Numbered from the stretch's first letter, positions 23,384 through 35,805 are shown. The stretch is 64,000 nt of DNA from Strongylocentrotus purpuratus (GCF_000002235.5 NW_022145609.1:38870630-38934629), one strand, 5' to 3'. Program-made: numbers and translations. Notes: a model not told the origin generated them from the letters alone.

Positions 23384-23734
23384 GGTACTTAAAAACTTGG
23401 GGCTGTTCACTCACTTAGTGTATGCATAATGGTTCCAAATTCAGTAGAGAAATGAGTTTTGTCATTAACAAATTCCTAGCATTTTGATAATGGACAGTGA
23501 AAGAGAAATATAAAGGGGTCTTTTGGCTAAAATATCTGCAATATTAAATATTGTTTTCTCCCTTTCTTTTCTATGTTTTTTTTAGGCGTAATAAATTAGT
23601 GGATTTGGTAAAAAGTGGTACAAATCCTCCTCAAATTCTATTAAATATTATAATTTACCAAAGAAGCCTTCATGAAGTCAGTATTGGGGATGTTTTTGCA
23701 ATCACCATTTCCTGATTTTCCTGATAAATAGGGA

Positions 23735-23870
23735 GTTAATTTTGAAGAGAAGGGGGAGAGGAAGAGAAAGCAAAAGAAAAGGAGGAATGAGAAGGAGAGA
23801 GAGAAAGGGGGAGAAAGAGAGGGGAGTGGGGGGGGGGGGGCAGGAAGGAGGGGAGAGGGGAGAGCTTAAT
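23735..23870. repeat. homopurine tract
   Basis: Almost pure G/A on the plus strand for about 135 bp, including a poly-G run at 23828-23840. Produces artificial ORFs rich in S, P, L on the minus strand. Confidence 0.85.
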
Positions 23871-24360
23871 GTGAAAAGACATACAACTACAAGAAGCTGA
23901 GACAGAAAAGAGTTGATGAGTGATGCCTTTGTTGCTCTCCACTCCGCCAACTAAGTAAATGATTTCTTACATCAATATTTTGATGCGAGATCAGATTTTT
24001 CACTCCGTCCATCCTCCCTCCCGGAAGAATTATCGCCACACTTGTCAGTGCTGACAAAAACGGTTTTGATTGCCCCATGCTGACATGCAGAGACAAAGCA
24101 AGTGAACTCCAATTCTCTCCGTTTCTTTTTTTGGTCTTTTGAATTTTCGGGATGACTCATTTCTGCTTCAAAAGCAGAAAAATACCAGGTGCAAGACTTT
24201 AGGATTTTATTTTGTTTGTTACCCTTCTTGTTCCCTCCAAAATCTACCTCATATGTTGAGAGGGTGACAGTAGACTTCCCTTTCTTGTGTGTTTTGAACA
24301 ACTGGCCAGACGGAATTAGATAAAGAAAGGGGAGTGGTCTAAATGTACGTAGAAACTAGA
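23871..24360. other. non-coding stretch
   Basis: No gene or bounded element recognised. Confidence 0.45.
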
Positions 24361-24540
24361 AAGAGATAGTGAAACAGATAGAAAAAGGAGAGGAAGATAG
24401 GTAAATGGATAGATTGATAAATGGATAGATTGATAAATGGATAGATGGATAGATGGATAGATCGATAAATGGATAGATTGATAAATGGATGAATTGATAT
24501 AGAGGAGTATTAATGGGATATTATGTAGAATAAAGCTATG

Positions 24541-24590
<50 letters not shown>

Positions 24591-24600
24591 AGATGGAAAG
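24361..24600. repeat. GATA-type repeat followed by (AT)n
   Basis: ATGGATAGATTGATAA-type units recur from about 24400 to 24500, then a pure (AT)n run occupies about 24541-24588. Low-complexity DNA. Confidence 0.85.
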
Positions 24601-25061
24601 ATAGAGGGGTAAACAAGATTAAAGAGAGAGAAATAACAGCAGATCCCCATAACATTTATTTGTTTACTTATTTTGGGCTGTCATGCTATATCAGGATCAG
24701 TCTGTGGTGAAAGTCAGATAACCTAGGAAAGTAATTTATTTTCTTCTACAGACTTGTTTTGGCTCTTTTGTATGTGTTTAGCCTTTTTGATATTTAGGCC
24801 AGTTGGATCATGGAAAACATAGTAATGAAGGGAAATTCCCCTTCAACTAAAGAAAATGAATTATTTTTCTTCCACCACCTCATTAAAAAAAAAAGATATA
24901 TTTAAAGAGATTTATGCAAAACTAAAACTCGAAAAGTGTTTTTGGTTTTTATCACAACAGTTTGAATTTAGTCTTGGTTTGGGCTTACTTATAAATGTGA
25001 ACCAGCTTTGTGAGAAGGATGTTCAACTTTCTGGGTAATCGATCAGTATGACAAGTTCACA
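24601..25061. other. non-coding stretch
   Basis: No feature recognised. Confidence 0.45.
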
Positions 25062-25332
25062 AACATTGAAGGATCCAGGGGTCAGGGGGTTGGGGGTCCC
25101 CCTCTTGAAACCCAATCTAATGCATGCACATAAATGTGCCCTTCAATTTTTTGTTTGTGTGCCCCTTTTCATTTAATACAAAATGCAAGAAGGCACTTGA
25201 AAATGTGACAAAAACTTGTTTCTTGGCTTGTTAGAAACCTTTGGCACTTACATGTATAGGTGGGGGAAGGGAAGGGGAGGGGCATTGGGATTATTTGCCC
25301 CCTTTAAAAACCCAATCTGGGATTCCTGTGAC
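25062..25332. mobile_element. degenerate poly-G-type hAT MITE
   Basis: The left part has CATTGAAGGATCCAGGGG followed by GGGGGTTGGGGGTCCCCC, the right part AAACCCAATCTGGGATTC then CTGTG. These resemble the GGATCCAGG ends of the intact element at 56266-56478 in decayed form. No target duplication survives, so limits are estimates. Confidence 0.4.
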
Positions 25333-25746
25333 TAAGGCAAGTATATAAATATCCATTCACTTTGAGTTCATTTGTCCATTTACATTTGTTTGTATACAAC
25401 AAGGTACTTGAATAAGGTACTCAAGACCTAACTTTTGTGATAACTTTTATGTTTCAATTTTTGATGGTTCTTGAATTTAATTTTAATTTTTTAATATTTG
25501 CTACTTGTCACAGATGTCTCTTTTGAAATTTTTGCCCCACCCCAGCCCTTTATAGAATTCTGAATCTATCCCTTGGTAACATGCACACCATACATACCCT
25601 CGCCTGCCCTCTAATGACTTATGACCATACAGTCAATGACTTCCAGTGCCTCAAGCAGGGGGATAATTCTCTACTTTCCCCATCGAATCACGCAATTCCA
25701 CTGAACCGTAGCCTCACACCTACATCCCTAACGTCTTATCGTCTGT
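25333..25746. other. non-coding stretch
   Basis: A 69-codon plus-strand ORF begins at 25581 in slightly GC-richer DNA but has no motif, no splice support and ends inside the next repeat; I do not call it. Confidence 0.4.
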
Positions 25747-25814
25747 TCGGAGCCAGAAGGGCATTAGATGTGTTAAAGGTTATGAGTTAACACCCTTCTA
25801 GCTTTCAGCAAATG
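25747..25814. repeat. AGCCAGAAGGG micro-palindrome
   Basis: GGAGCCAGAAGGGCATTAG on the left and GAGTTAACACCCTTCTAGC on the right are imperfect inverted repeats in about 68 bp, ending in a CAGCAAATGAA word shared with other copies. One of about nine copies or half-copies in the window. Confidence 0.65.
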
Positions 25815-27382
25815 AAATATTAATCCAGTTTTCTTTATGAATGTCATGGTTTTGATACAGATGTTGTTTATAGATGAAGGTGGAGCTAAGCAACATAGAT
25901 AGTTGGTGGTAGCTATGGTAACCATATAAGGGCCTTTTATACGTCATCCTCTTCCGTGTGCAGTGCCTACATCTTTACTTTTCACTGGCATTTCATGGAA
26001 ATTGTTTCACTCAAAGTTTATAGGCATATTGATATGAATTATAAACATGAGGATTTGTTGAAATTCAAATGGTTTAGTAAGAGGAAATGATGTGACGCGT
26101 ATTTTAGTGTAAGCAATGCTTTCTGATACTGTGAATTGTTCAGTTACTGATTGGTTTTTGCAATATTTTATCACAGAGCAATTAGTGGGAGGTGAGATTG
26201 AGAAATATCAGTACATATGAATGACAGTCTAAATATCTCTTCTTACCATGCAGGAACCTATAATATACAAGCACTGCTTTTTAATAGGCTCCTCACATTC
26301 TACTTAATCTATTATATGAATTGAGAATCATTGAGACATGCTTGTATATATATACTACATGTATTTTATAATTTTTTAGTTTATATATATGTCTGTCTAT
26401 ATTTTTTGTAAAATGTGGAACAATTATAACTTGAACTTGATGTGTGTTTTTTGTGAACCTTAAAGTTGGTTGATATTTTTCATTTGGGGAGGGGGGGGGG
26501 GGGGGTGTACAAAGGCTGTATACCTACAATGCTTTGATTATAAGCAAAACTATTGTAATGCGTATTGTGTAGGCCTATACTTGTGTGAAATGCCCCCAAA
26601 ATATAATCCCAATTCTATAATCACACATTTTATGTATGTGTGTTTGTGTGAATACACCTTTTGAACCCAGACCTCTGCTCACACCTTTAGAGCCTAAAGC
26701 ATCTCTGTCTCCCATAATTCAACACTTCCCTTCCCATCAAGCACCAGGTCCCTTCCCATCAAGCAACAGGTTACGTCCTCGTCGGCCTGAACTTCACACC
26801 GAATTAGAGAAATCACAAACATATGGATCACGTTTCTCTCTCTATTTATGTCCAGAGATTTTTTCTTCTTTCCCTCTTTGATTCGAGCTCGAGCTTGAAA
26901 CCCCTTGGGCAAAGCTAAAAATACTGTAATTCATAAATTCAAAATGGATGTTCTCACATTATCATTTCACTATTCGGATCATAATTGATTATGTTTATAT
27001 GCTGCTGTTTATCATTCACATGTGATGTGCTTTTGAGAGTATTTCTTGCACATGCAGATTTGGTTCAAGCGCTGCTGGGAGAGCATGCGACGTCATATTC
27101 TCTCACAAGTAATGTTGTTACGTCAGGAGGGCAAATGATTCTTTTTCCCTCTTTTTTGTTGACAGGAAGTCATTTTAGTAACCTAAATGAACCAATGAAG
27201 GATTAAAGAAAGAAATTATTTGAAATAAATATATTTTTTAAGAAAATGAATTGAATTTTATTATGAAATATGATATAAATGATCTTAAAAACAGGAGATA
27301 CAGAGTGGGAGAAAATAAATAGAGAGAAAATAAGAGGAGGAGATGTTGAGAAAGAAAAAGAACCAACAATGTTGTTCTAGCT
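25815..27382. other. non-coding stretch
   Basis: Poly-G run at 26487-26506. A tandem CTTCCCATCAAGCA(C/A)CAGGT word pair lies near 26728-26773. Moderately GC-rich patches (26690-26900, 27030-27160) have no clean exon signals. Confidence 0.4.
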
Positions 27383-27386
27383 TTAA

Positions 27387-27766
27387 AGGGATCCGGTAAC
27401 TTTGTCTTAGATCCTTTAAAAATATCCTTGATTTAGCTCATGCCTGCAATGATAATTTATAAACCTTTAGGACAGTCAGGAACCCCATGACTTTTACAAG
27501 CCGATAGCCTGCCTGATTACCAAGATATTTATGATTGAAAATCGAAATCAAATTTTGTGTTTGCCAAATGGTTTTCATAACACTATAGTCTATTGGGGAA
27601 AATGAGTATGGTAAAACCGGTCACTCTAAGGTTTTTACTTTTTTTAAAGGAACTCCTTGATCATTTTGAAGCGCAATTGTTTTAGGACTTCACTATAACA
27701 CCATATCACAGACACTGATAACACGTAGGGCCGCACATCTCAGATTCAACATTGTTAAACGATCCC
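27387..27766. mobile_element. TTAA-family-A MITE, copy 2 (inverted)
   Basis: Inverted, diverged copy of 19950-20314 with ends AGGGATCCGGTAAC and GTTAAACGATCCC. TTAA at 27383-27386 and 27767-27770. Shared interior words include GTAAAACCGGTCACT and ACCATATCACAGACACTG. Non-coding. Confidence 0.85.
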
Positions 27767-27770
27767 TTAA

Positions 27771-28361
27771 TGTATTCGATTTGGAATGAATCAAGAATGG
27801 AAAGTATTAGGTTTTCTACATTATGGCACTGTGGTGTAAGGCAAACTTTATTAGTCATGAATCGTGTTCATGAGAGAGGTGTCCTTAATGTTCGTTTTTG
27901 AAAATTATAATTGTCATGTTGAGTTTCTTTGTTTGCATACTGTCATTACTGCATACTGGGGGATAAATAAACTTGTATGATTCCATGTATATGACAACAA
28001 AGAACCTAGACATTGGAATGTATATGTCACAACAGCATGAGATATATTGTTCCCAAATGATGGATAAATACCTTTGGATTTCCCAGGCCTATAATAAATC
28101 AGTCGGTAGACAGGAGTGGATGAAAAGATGTATGAGCCGGATGCCTTTGATATCATATCTGATTTTTACCAGACATTATGGAATTGTTGAATGGGATGGA
28201 AGAAAGACTTGAAATGGTTGTAGAATTAGTCATCTGGTGTGTCGTCATGTTGAGCACATACACTATGGGTTCAATAGATCAATAAAGCATGTATTATCGC
28301 GATGATTACAGGGCTTGGTGACATTACACAATACACACCCTCTCGATCATCGATGAGTCAT
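27771..28361. other. non-coding stretch
   Basis: A 79-codon plus-strand ORF from 27973 has no recognisable motif. No bounded element seen. Confidence 0.45.
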
Positions 28362-28770
28362 GCGTCTTGAATGATGACCATGCACTTGTCCTCGTGTTGG
28401 ATTAAGAGGGGTGCAGGAGGGGAGGGGCAGGGGGATAGACTGAAAGAGGACTAGGAGATTAGATGATGAGGGGGAGGAGGAGGAGGAGGAGGAGGAGGAG
28501 GGGTGCAGGAGGGGAGGGGCAGAGGGGATAGACTGAAAGAGGACTAGGAGATTAGATGATGATGAGGAGGAGGAGGAGGAGGAGGAGGAGGAGGAGAGAC
28601 TGAAAGGGGACTAGGAAATTAGATGATGAGGGGGAGAAGAAGGTGACCATGAAGGAGGAGGAAGGAGAAGAAAGAGGAGCAGGAAAAAGAGGAGGAGAAA
28701 AAGAAAATAATTAGAAGGAGAAGGAGGCGATGATGGAGGAGAAAAAGGAGGAGAAGAAGAAGAAGGAGAA
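28362..28770. repeat. ~100-bp-unit minisatellite with embedded (GGA)n
   Basis: Units contain GGGTGCAGGAGGGGAGGGGC, ATAGACTGAAAGAGGACTAG and AGATTAGATGATGA, then a GGA run. Two good copies start at about 28409 and 28501 and a partial third at about 28596. The flanking word TGATGACCA.GCA.TTGTC at 28372 recurs near 29224 with GGTGCAGGAGGGG, showing that the array has been partly duplicated downstream. Confidence 0.8.
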
Positions 28771-29160
28771 AATTAAACGCGCTATTACATAAAGCATAGT
28801 AAATTCATCATTTTTGGCGATAACTTTAGCTGACATATTCAAATTTTACAAAACTTAGCGGACAGTTGTCACGTATATGGATACATATGACTGCCAAGTT
28901 TCATTGATGTAGATATAAAGATCGCTAGTTAAGAGCAATTTGAAGTTATTTCTCAATTTTCTTGAAAATGGCGAATTTGGAGGGCATTTTTCGCAAAGTC
29001 GGTCAGTGAACTTGAGGAAAGTACCTAACTAGGAATAATAAGCACTACGTGCAAAACGAATGGGATTTCCGGACGATAAGGATAAGGATAAGGATAAGTA
29101 TATTAATGGGCAGAATGTGAACGAAAACAAGGCAATGACGAAGGTCGTCATTGCAATAAT
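28771..29160. other. unclassified segment inserted in purine repeat, with (GGATAA)n
   Basis: A 390-bp non-purine block sits between two purine-rich stretches that share ATAATTAGAAGGAGAAG (28707 and 29156). It carries a GATAAG hexanucleotide run at 29075-29098. This may be the 3' end of a non-LTR retrotransposon with a short-repeat tail, or simply interrupted microsatellite DNA. No protein homology seen. Confidence 0.35.
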
Positions 29161-29336
29161 TAGAAGGAGAAGAAGAAGGAGAAAGAGAGAGTGAAGAAGT
29201 AGTAGGAGGGCCATGTTCCTTGAGTGATGACCAAGCATTTGTCATCATGTTTGATTAAGAAGGGTGCAGGAGGGGTGGGAAACCGAGAGAGGGGGTGATC
29301 ATAGGATGAGGGGGGGGGGGTTTGGGAGGCGAGGTA

Positions 29337-29947
29337 CAAATCTCCGTGTATAAGGCGCACCTGTGTATAAGGCGCACCCCTATTTTGGGGAAGGAAAAAA
29401 AAAAAAAAAAAAAAATAGTTTTTTTTTTTTTTTTGGTTGTTGTTGTTTTGTTGCCGAAAACCCACGCGGGGAAGGACCTTCATTTTACATCGAGGTACAG
29501 TTGAAGGCTCTGATTTGTGCTTGTGAACTTGTCACAAATAATAGTAACAATGTCGTTTTTAGAAGAGTGTGTAAGATCATTAATGTAAATTAAAAACAAA
29601 AGACTACATATGGTACCAATGGTGCACCTTGTGGAACACCATTTGCTATACAAAAAAATATTTGAGGAATTATTATTATAAACTACATATTGAGATCTAT
29701 TAGAAAGATTACTTTCAAACCAAGATGATAGACAAATTTGAGTGTTGTTGTAGTTTCCGAGTGGTGAGTCAACACACTGATTACTGAGCTGGGAGACATT
29801 GCCAGGCATAGCGCCATAAATCGAAACTAAAAAAAAAAAAAAAAAAAAAAAAAACTTTTTTTTTCTGTACCTGTGTATAAGGCGCACCCCCGACTTTCAA
29901 ATTTTTTCGGCGGCAAAAAAGTGCGCCTTATACACGGAGATTTACGG
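29337..29947. mobile_element. inverted-repeat element with GTGTATAAGGCGCAC ends, TA-flanked
   Basis: Left AAATCTCCGTGTATAAGGCG and right complement CGCCTTATACACGGAGATTT are inverted, and each terminus holds a second GTGTATAAGGCGCACC copy. TA dinucleotides lie at 29335-29336 and 29948-29949, consistent with a mariner/pogo-like element. The centre is filled by A- and T-runs flanking a reverse-transcriptase remnant (next entry). Confidence 0.75.
29560..29815 (-). pseudogene. decayed non-LTR reverse-transcriptase fragment
   Basis: Minus-strand frames encode NGVPQGAPLV (29619-29647) and, upstream in another frame, WFESNLSNRSQYVVYNN (about 29680-29735). These are the hallmark segments just before the catalytic centre of LINE-type reverse transcriptases. 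Frame changes and a stop show it is dead. Only about 85 codons survive and no endonuclease or tail is seen. It lies within the GTGTATAAGGCGCAC element between homopolymer A/T runs. Confidence 0.7.
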
Positions 29948-29949
29948 TA

Positions 29950-31427
29950 GATAGAGGTGATGAAGAAGATGATGAACATAAATGTGAAGGAGGAGAAGAA
30001 CGAGAAGGGGAAGGGGAGGAGAGGAAGGAGGAGGACAGGACATTGTATTTGTCTTCAATGGGGGGGGGGGGGGGATTACCACAGTAGGGTGGGGTGAGCG
30101 GAAGAAGTCATGAAATAAGTCCAAGATACTGGACGATAAAGGGATAAAGATAAATAAAGATGCTGAATAAGAATTCTAAGAAATGAATGTAGAAGAAGGG
30201 AGGTAAAGTAGCCAAAATGGTAGCAGGAGAGTTAACAAGGGTAGTTAATAATTATTCCTTAAAATGTAGGTGGACACCCATCTAACCACTAAAGCCTTGA
30301 AGTATAAAGAGACAAAATGAAACTTCCTCTTAACAGTTAAATTTATTGCTCTCTTTAGTATTGAAATATGCCTCCGTCATACAATACCGTGACCTTTTGT
30401 CACAGTCAGTGATAAATCATTGTATGATATAGTTGAGTCTCACTTAAAGCTAAGATTCCTTACACATCCGTTAATATTTTGGATATTTGCAAAGGGGACA
30501 GTTTCTTAAAATTGAATGATTCTTTGAACTATTCAGTGCAAGTTGTGGGACAACAGACTTATAATATGGTAGTTGAACATTTTTTGAAAATGATGAAAAA
30601 AAATGCATTGTTGACGTATGTTGCTGTTGTCGCTGGTATTTACGAGTTTTAAAAGTTAATGATTACGTCGTACCAAGCCTAATATATTGCAGTTAAAGAC
30701 ATAACATCAGTATTCAATCAGTGGGAGAAAGTGAAAGATTTCTGTCTATCAAACCTCTTATAATCATCTTTGATTTGATAACAAAACAAACACATGATAA
30801 TGATTATATACTAAATTTTGGTTTCAATTATAACAGAGAAAAGAAATTTTGTAAAGAAATCAACAGTTGTGATACAAGAGGATTATATCTTCACGTCTTA
30901 TCCAACCTTGTTTGGGCCCTGTTTATCCCATGTCAAAAAAGGAATTACATGGTGATAATCATTGCATTGGAATTAAAGGATCTTTTTCATGTTCTAATGA
31001 TTGAGAAAATGTTATATAGGTTGAACCTGATTAAAGCATTTACATTTGGAAGATATCCTCGCTGTTGGCGGGAAAACCATGCAAAACCTATCCACCATTT
31101 CTTTCTATGTTTTACGATGCGGAGGTTTGCAAAAATCCAACTTGTTCAACTTCAACATTTCTAAAGACTAATATTAAGATACCACTTTGGAAATGTGTTC
31201 TATGGAGTTGTAAAATCATGAAGATGTGTATTTTTAGGAGGAAAGTGTGATCAAAATACTGTTACAGAAGTTTATTATAGCCTTTCCCATGTTGAGGCAA
31301 ATGAATACAAAGTCTTTATATTTTGATCCTTCATGTCAAATATAGAACAATTTTTAAAAAAAATGAGGGAACATCAGAGTTGATGCTTGGTAAGACAGGT
31401 TATTTCTGTTCTTGTTACAATAAAAGC

Positions 31428-31430
<3 letters not shown>
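29950..31430. other. non-coding stretch
   Basis: Purine-rich start (29950-30045) and poly-G at 30061-30074. The longest unexplained ORF (30721-31164, plus, GTG start, 147 codons) has no motif and typical AT-rich random composition, so I leave it uncalled. Confidence 0.45.

Positions 31431-31469
<39 letters not shown>
31431..31469. repeat. 39-base poly-A tract
   Basis: Pure A run. The AATAAAAGCATT word immediately upstream gives it the look of a retroposed poly-A tail on the plus strand, but no parent sequence or target duplication was recognised. Confidence 0.7.
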
Positions 31470-31472
<3 letters not shown>

Positions 31473-31814
31473 GACGGTTTCTCATTATACACGTACTATT
31501 CATATTTTATATTGACCCTGTGACAACTGAATTTTCTAATAAACATGGAATCAATACAGAGATCATATGGTTCCCGCAGGTATTGCATATCTGCCAACCC
31601 TTCCAAATAATCCAGAATATTCTGTTTTTTCAAAAAAAAATTGTTGTTGTTGTTGTTTTTTGTTGTTGCTTAAGCCAAATTAAACTTGTTTTATCATATG
31701 CTGCGATGTGAGCGTTCAAGTATTGCGTGCGTTGAAGGGCTGCATGATTGAGCAGCGAATTTGTATTTGCTTTTTTGCACAGATTTACTGCGTATTGCCA
31801 GTTACACTGCTGGT

Positions 31815-31925
31815 TCAAATTCAAGCCCAATACTAATGTCCTTTGGCAAAACATTAATCTACATTTGCCACTCTTCACCAAGGTTTAAATGGGTACCTCG
31901 ATCAGCTTGGCTTCAACCAGGGTAA
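31815..31925 (+). mobile_element. tRNA-derived SINE fragment (family 1)
   Basis: GGTTCAAATTCAAGCC resembles a tRNA B box, followed by TTTGGCAAAACATTAATC, TTTGCCACTCTTCACC and GTTTAAATGGGTACCT. The same order is found in the fuller copy at 43594-43775. The 5' part (A box) is not clear. Confidence 0.65.
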
Positions 31926-32470
31926 TATTGTCTTGGCGTCCTGAGCATCACTACATGATGGATGTTAGTGCTACTATACATGTAAGTGCATGGCCATTAT
32001 TATTAAAATATCTGAGCAGATTAATATGCAATAATGACATAAACATATATGGTTTTAATCAGGATTATACATAATATTTTGAAAGAGATGGTAAATTTCG
32101 AGTGTGATTAGGGTTATTGGCATTTTGTTATCGAAGTCTAGTCTTTGATTTATTGCTGTATTGTTCATTCATAAGCGGAAATAACTGTTGTAATATCCTA
32201 CCCGGCCGCCTGTTATCTTTGCCCTCTGGTTGTGGGTGACGTACATGTTGGTTTTAATGTGAAAAATGAATGAGGTATGTTATCTTGCACGTAATATGGA
32301 AATGATCCCAGTTAAAAGCATTTTGTTGGAAAATGATTTTGGATGCAAATTTAGCTATTTTCGTTGCCTAATAACCATTGATAAACATATCAACATTATT
32401 TTGATAATCCCTTGTTTTCTATTTCAGACATGACTCTTTGACTCCCACTCCTCTATATTTTGTATAATCA
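31926..32470. other. non-coding stretch
   Basis: No feature recognised. Confidence 0.45.
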
Positions 32471-32662
32471 GAGCTAGAAGGGCATTAATTCTTTTTAAAT
32501 GTTAGTTTATGCCTTTTTGGTTCTCAGCAAATGAATTATGTCACCCCAAAAATAAATTACTTCATGTAGATATGATGTGTTATTACTTAGCAGATTGTTA
32601 ATGAAAGCCAGAAACTTAGGGTGTCAATATTCATATTCAACACCATTCTGGCTCTCAGTAAA
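32471..32662. repeat. two AGCCAGAAGGG micro-palindromes
   Basis: Copy at 32471-32533 (GAGCTAGAAGGGCATTAA ... TTCTCAGCAAATGAA) and copy at 32605-32662 (AAGCCAGAAACTTAGGGTGT ... CACCATTCTGGCTCTCAG). Both are diverged imperfect hairpins of about 60 bp. Confidence 0.6.
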
Positions 32663-32794
32663 TTCGAAAAGAAAATGTGACTTCAGGCTAATCAATTTAC
32701 ATACGATGTTATATAATTCTATTACTTGGAAGATGCGTTGTTTAGAAACGTCACTGATCTGCTATGCATACACACCTATCTCTACCGATACCAT

Positions 32795-32985
32795 TAGGTG
32801 TTGGGGGTAACGGACGTCCGGTCTGAGCATTTCTGCTCCTCCGGATGTTGAACCCATCCCGTAGAGCTGTTGTACTCCCGCAGGGTATCAGGAGAAACAC
32901 CAAAACACCGCAAACCGAAACCTTCCTTCCATGACTCCTGCACGGCTCCATGTGGAGCACAGCAGGTACCCGGTTAACCATTGAA
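32795..32985. other. GC-rich unclassified block
   Basis: About 190 bp of markedly higher GC than its surroundings, open on the minus strand for 76 codons. The open frame has no motif I recognise and no convincing splice sites. It could be a fragment of an unlisted repeat or an exon; neither is shown. Confidence 0.3.
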
Positions 32986-33294
32986 ACATAAGGAAATATA
33001 TAGAGAGAAACTTGAGAAAAGATGGAAAGGGAGAGAGAAGGGAATTGTAACTGTCTCCAACTGAGTGTCGTGTCAGATTTGTGAGAGTTTTGATGAAGGA
33101 GTCATCGATATGATGGCAATATTAATCAGCAAAAGATAGGAGAATATCGAGATTCAAGAGATAGAAATAAAAGCTGGAAAGAAAGAAAGAAAAGGAATTT
33201 GGGACCATCTCCAAGCGATTGTTGTGTCAGAAGTGAGAGCGTTATTTTGATGCAGGAGTCATCAATACATTGGCATCTGTACCTGTTTCCTCTA

Positions 33295-33731
33295 GGCCTG
33301 TCCTCATCAGCCCGAGATTGCCAAATATCCTGTGATTTTAACTATCCCGATCGCAAATTATCCAGTTAATTTGCGTCTTCATCAGTCCGAAGTTGCAATT
33401 AGCGGGATATTCGGTCGAGAATAATCATCCCAAGATATCTTGGGCTAGTTTGCAAAATATCCAGCTATTTGTCTTGTTTCCCCCTTCATCTTTCTATCTC
33501 TTAAACAGCTTTGTTCAGATCTCTTTCTATCCTCTCTATCAATTTATTGGCCTGAAGACTCGCACCATGCGCGAACGCTAAACAAAATATCTTGAGCTAA
33601 TTTCTCGAGCTCGAGTTTCAAGTTTCGAGGTCAAGTCTCGAGCTGATGAAGACGGATTTGTAACTTCTGGATTATTTCCCAAATCAGAAATAGCGGGCTA
33701 TTTGGCAATCTCGAGCTGATGAAAACAGGCC
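33295..33731 (-). mobile_element. long-inverted-repeat MITE (GGTATGTCTTCATC family), copy 1
   Basis: Ends GGCCTGTCCTCATCAG and CTGATGAAAACAGGCC are inverted; next inward comes CGAGATTGCCAAATA. The interior has AGATATCTTGGGCTAG and GACTCGCACCATGCGCGAACG. It is reversed relative to copies at 34708, 41917 and 49605. Left flank TA, right flank TT. Confidence 0.85.
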
Positions 33732-34707
33732 TTTTGTCTGACAGCTAGAGCTGCCCAGAAACGTGAAGCATCCGGAAACAGCTAGAACCTGCGACTTGTC
33801 GTCCTTCCAGTCAGCGGAAACTCTCTGGCTTTCTTGTCATTTAGCTCTGTTTTTCATCAGAATGCTTGTTTTCCGAATATATTCACATTTTAATTGCATC
33901 GCATTTTAATTAAAGGCATCCAAATCTTAACAGAACATACTTGAAGGCCTTCAGCAGTTTAGTGTCTTCTTTTGATGACATTTCATGCCTATCTTTTGAT
34001 CCAGAATGCTCTCTACAAAATTGTAAATGAGCAGAAAAGTACAAGCCGCTGGCAAATTTTAATCCATATGTTCAGTGCAGTACATTGTGCCGATCATGAA
34101 GAAGAGTAATTTAATAAAATAAAAAATCATTGAAGTCTCTAAATTAGCAATTTCTTGTGGTGTCAATTTTAACATTATAATAAACTTTTTTTTTCTTTAT
34201 CGAAAAATACATAGTTGGTGCTAATCTTAGGAAAAGCTGATTCACTTAGACCTTTAGAAAAATCTGATAGTTTCTTTATATACTGTCATTAGCATCTCCA
34301 AAATTGAGAAACTTTCAAGTCTATTTTGACCCTTCTCATAATACTTAATGACCTTGCAGGGGATAGTAAGGTATCTGTGAAACACTAATTAGATTTCAAA
34401 TTTGTTACAAAATATGATTAATTGTGTACTTGTGAAATGAACAACATCCTGTATTGGAATGCAGCGAGGAATTGGGAATAGATCTATGGAAGAATAAATG
34501 TTGTAACGTGACATAAGTCTACGTTTCCTGTGGGATAAAGTATTCACACAGATGTCATTATTGATAAGAATCGTGAGACATGACTGTCAAGGTCTTCATG
34601 ATGAATGATATAAGATGGAAAAATGTACCTCATAATGTGATTGTTTTTGTTTTAGTTGTCCCTGGCTCTCCCGGCCCACTCAGAAATTATAACCTGAATT
34701 ACCTAAA
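33732..34707. other. non-coding stretch between MITE copies 1 and 2
   Basis: No gene or bounded element recognised. Confidence 0.45.
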
Positions 34708-35084
34708 GGTATGTCTCCATCAGCTCGAGATTGCCAAATAGCCAGCTATTACTGATTTGGGAAATAAGCCTGAAGTTACAAATCGCGTCCTCATCAGCTC
34801 GAGACTCGACTTCGAGAAATTAGCTCAAGATATTTTGTTCTGCATTCGCGCATAGTGTGAGTCTTCGGGCTGGTGAGGACGCACCGGACAAATAGAGGGA
34901 TATTTTGCCAAATAGCCGGATATTTTGCAAACTATGCCAAGATATCTTAGAATGATTATCTTGACCAAATATCCTGTCAATTGCAACTTCAGGTTCATGA
35001 AGGCACAAATTAACTGAACAACTTGCGATCGGGATAGTTGAAATAGCGGGATATTTGGCAATCTCGAGCTGATGATGACAGACC
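34708..35084 (+). mobile_element. long-inverted-repeat MITE, copy 2
   Basis: Ends GGTATGTCTCCATCAG and CTGATGATGACAGACC; interior words TTGGGAAATAAGCC, CATTCGCGCATAG, CAAGATATCTTAG and GCGATCGGGATAG match the other copies. No coding capacity. Confidence 0.85.
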
Positions 35085-35805
35085 TTATGATGATGCTCAG
35101 TATAAGTCTAAAGACTTGTCAGGGCGATTCAACAGTTGTGTTCCTGATCATATGAAGTTCATCAAATCAATCATAGAGTCAAAACTTAGTTCAAATGATT
35201 AGGTTCAGACTTATTACACTTATCTTTCCAGTGGTCATTGAAATGTGTAATAATATAAATAAAATGTCACTTGGACTCGAATCCTGAAGATCGGACAGGA
35301 TGTACGTATGTATGTGGAAAACCCCAAACCCTGGACATGGTATGATACATGACAAAAAGAAAAGGAAAGATAAGGCAAGAAAAGAGAAAAAGTGTGGGGG
35401 GGGGGGGGGGGGGAGGGGGGTTGGCGGAAGAAAGAAATGTGTAATCCCAACCCAAGGCCATGCAACCAATTAAAGATCATTTCAAATACAATGTCAAGCT
35501 TCAAGAGTTGTTGTAGATATTGGACCGGACACAAGTATGAGTAGTATTCCGAAAACCAAAACCCTGGAATTCCCTACCAAATTTTCTTTCTCAGCGCCCG
35601 CTCGTGGTTGCCACGGTTATTGATAAACAAGGGTCTGGAGCGTTCACAGGTTCTCTGGGGTCACAATGACATCACAAGGTCACATTCTTGAGTGAAATGA
35701 TCATCATGGATGTCATATATCTGTATGTTGTTTTCTCGTATTGCACACTTTCGATTCTGAAACTTTGATCATGATGTATGGATATAGTTGAGTGGAATGA
35801 GAGAT
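35085..35805. other. non-coding stretch
   Basis: Poly-G run at about 35396-35420. Otherwise no feature recognised. Confidence 0.45.

Noticed and set aside
30721..31164. 147-codon plus-strand ORF
   Set aside because: GTG start, AT-rich random-like composition, no motif, no splice support; the longest chance ORF expected in DNA of this composition.
32751..32981. 76-codon minus ORF in the GC-rich block
   Set aside because: Unrecognised and without splice support; kept only as an unclassified block.
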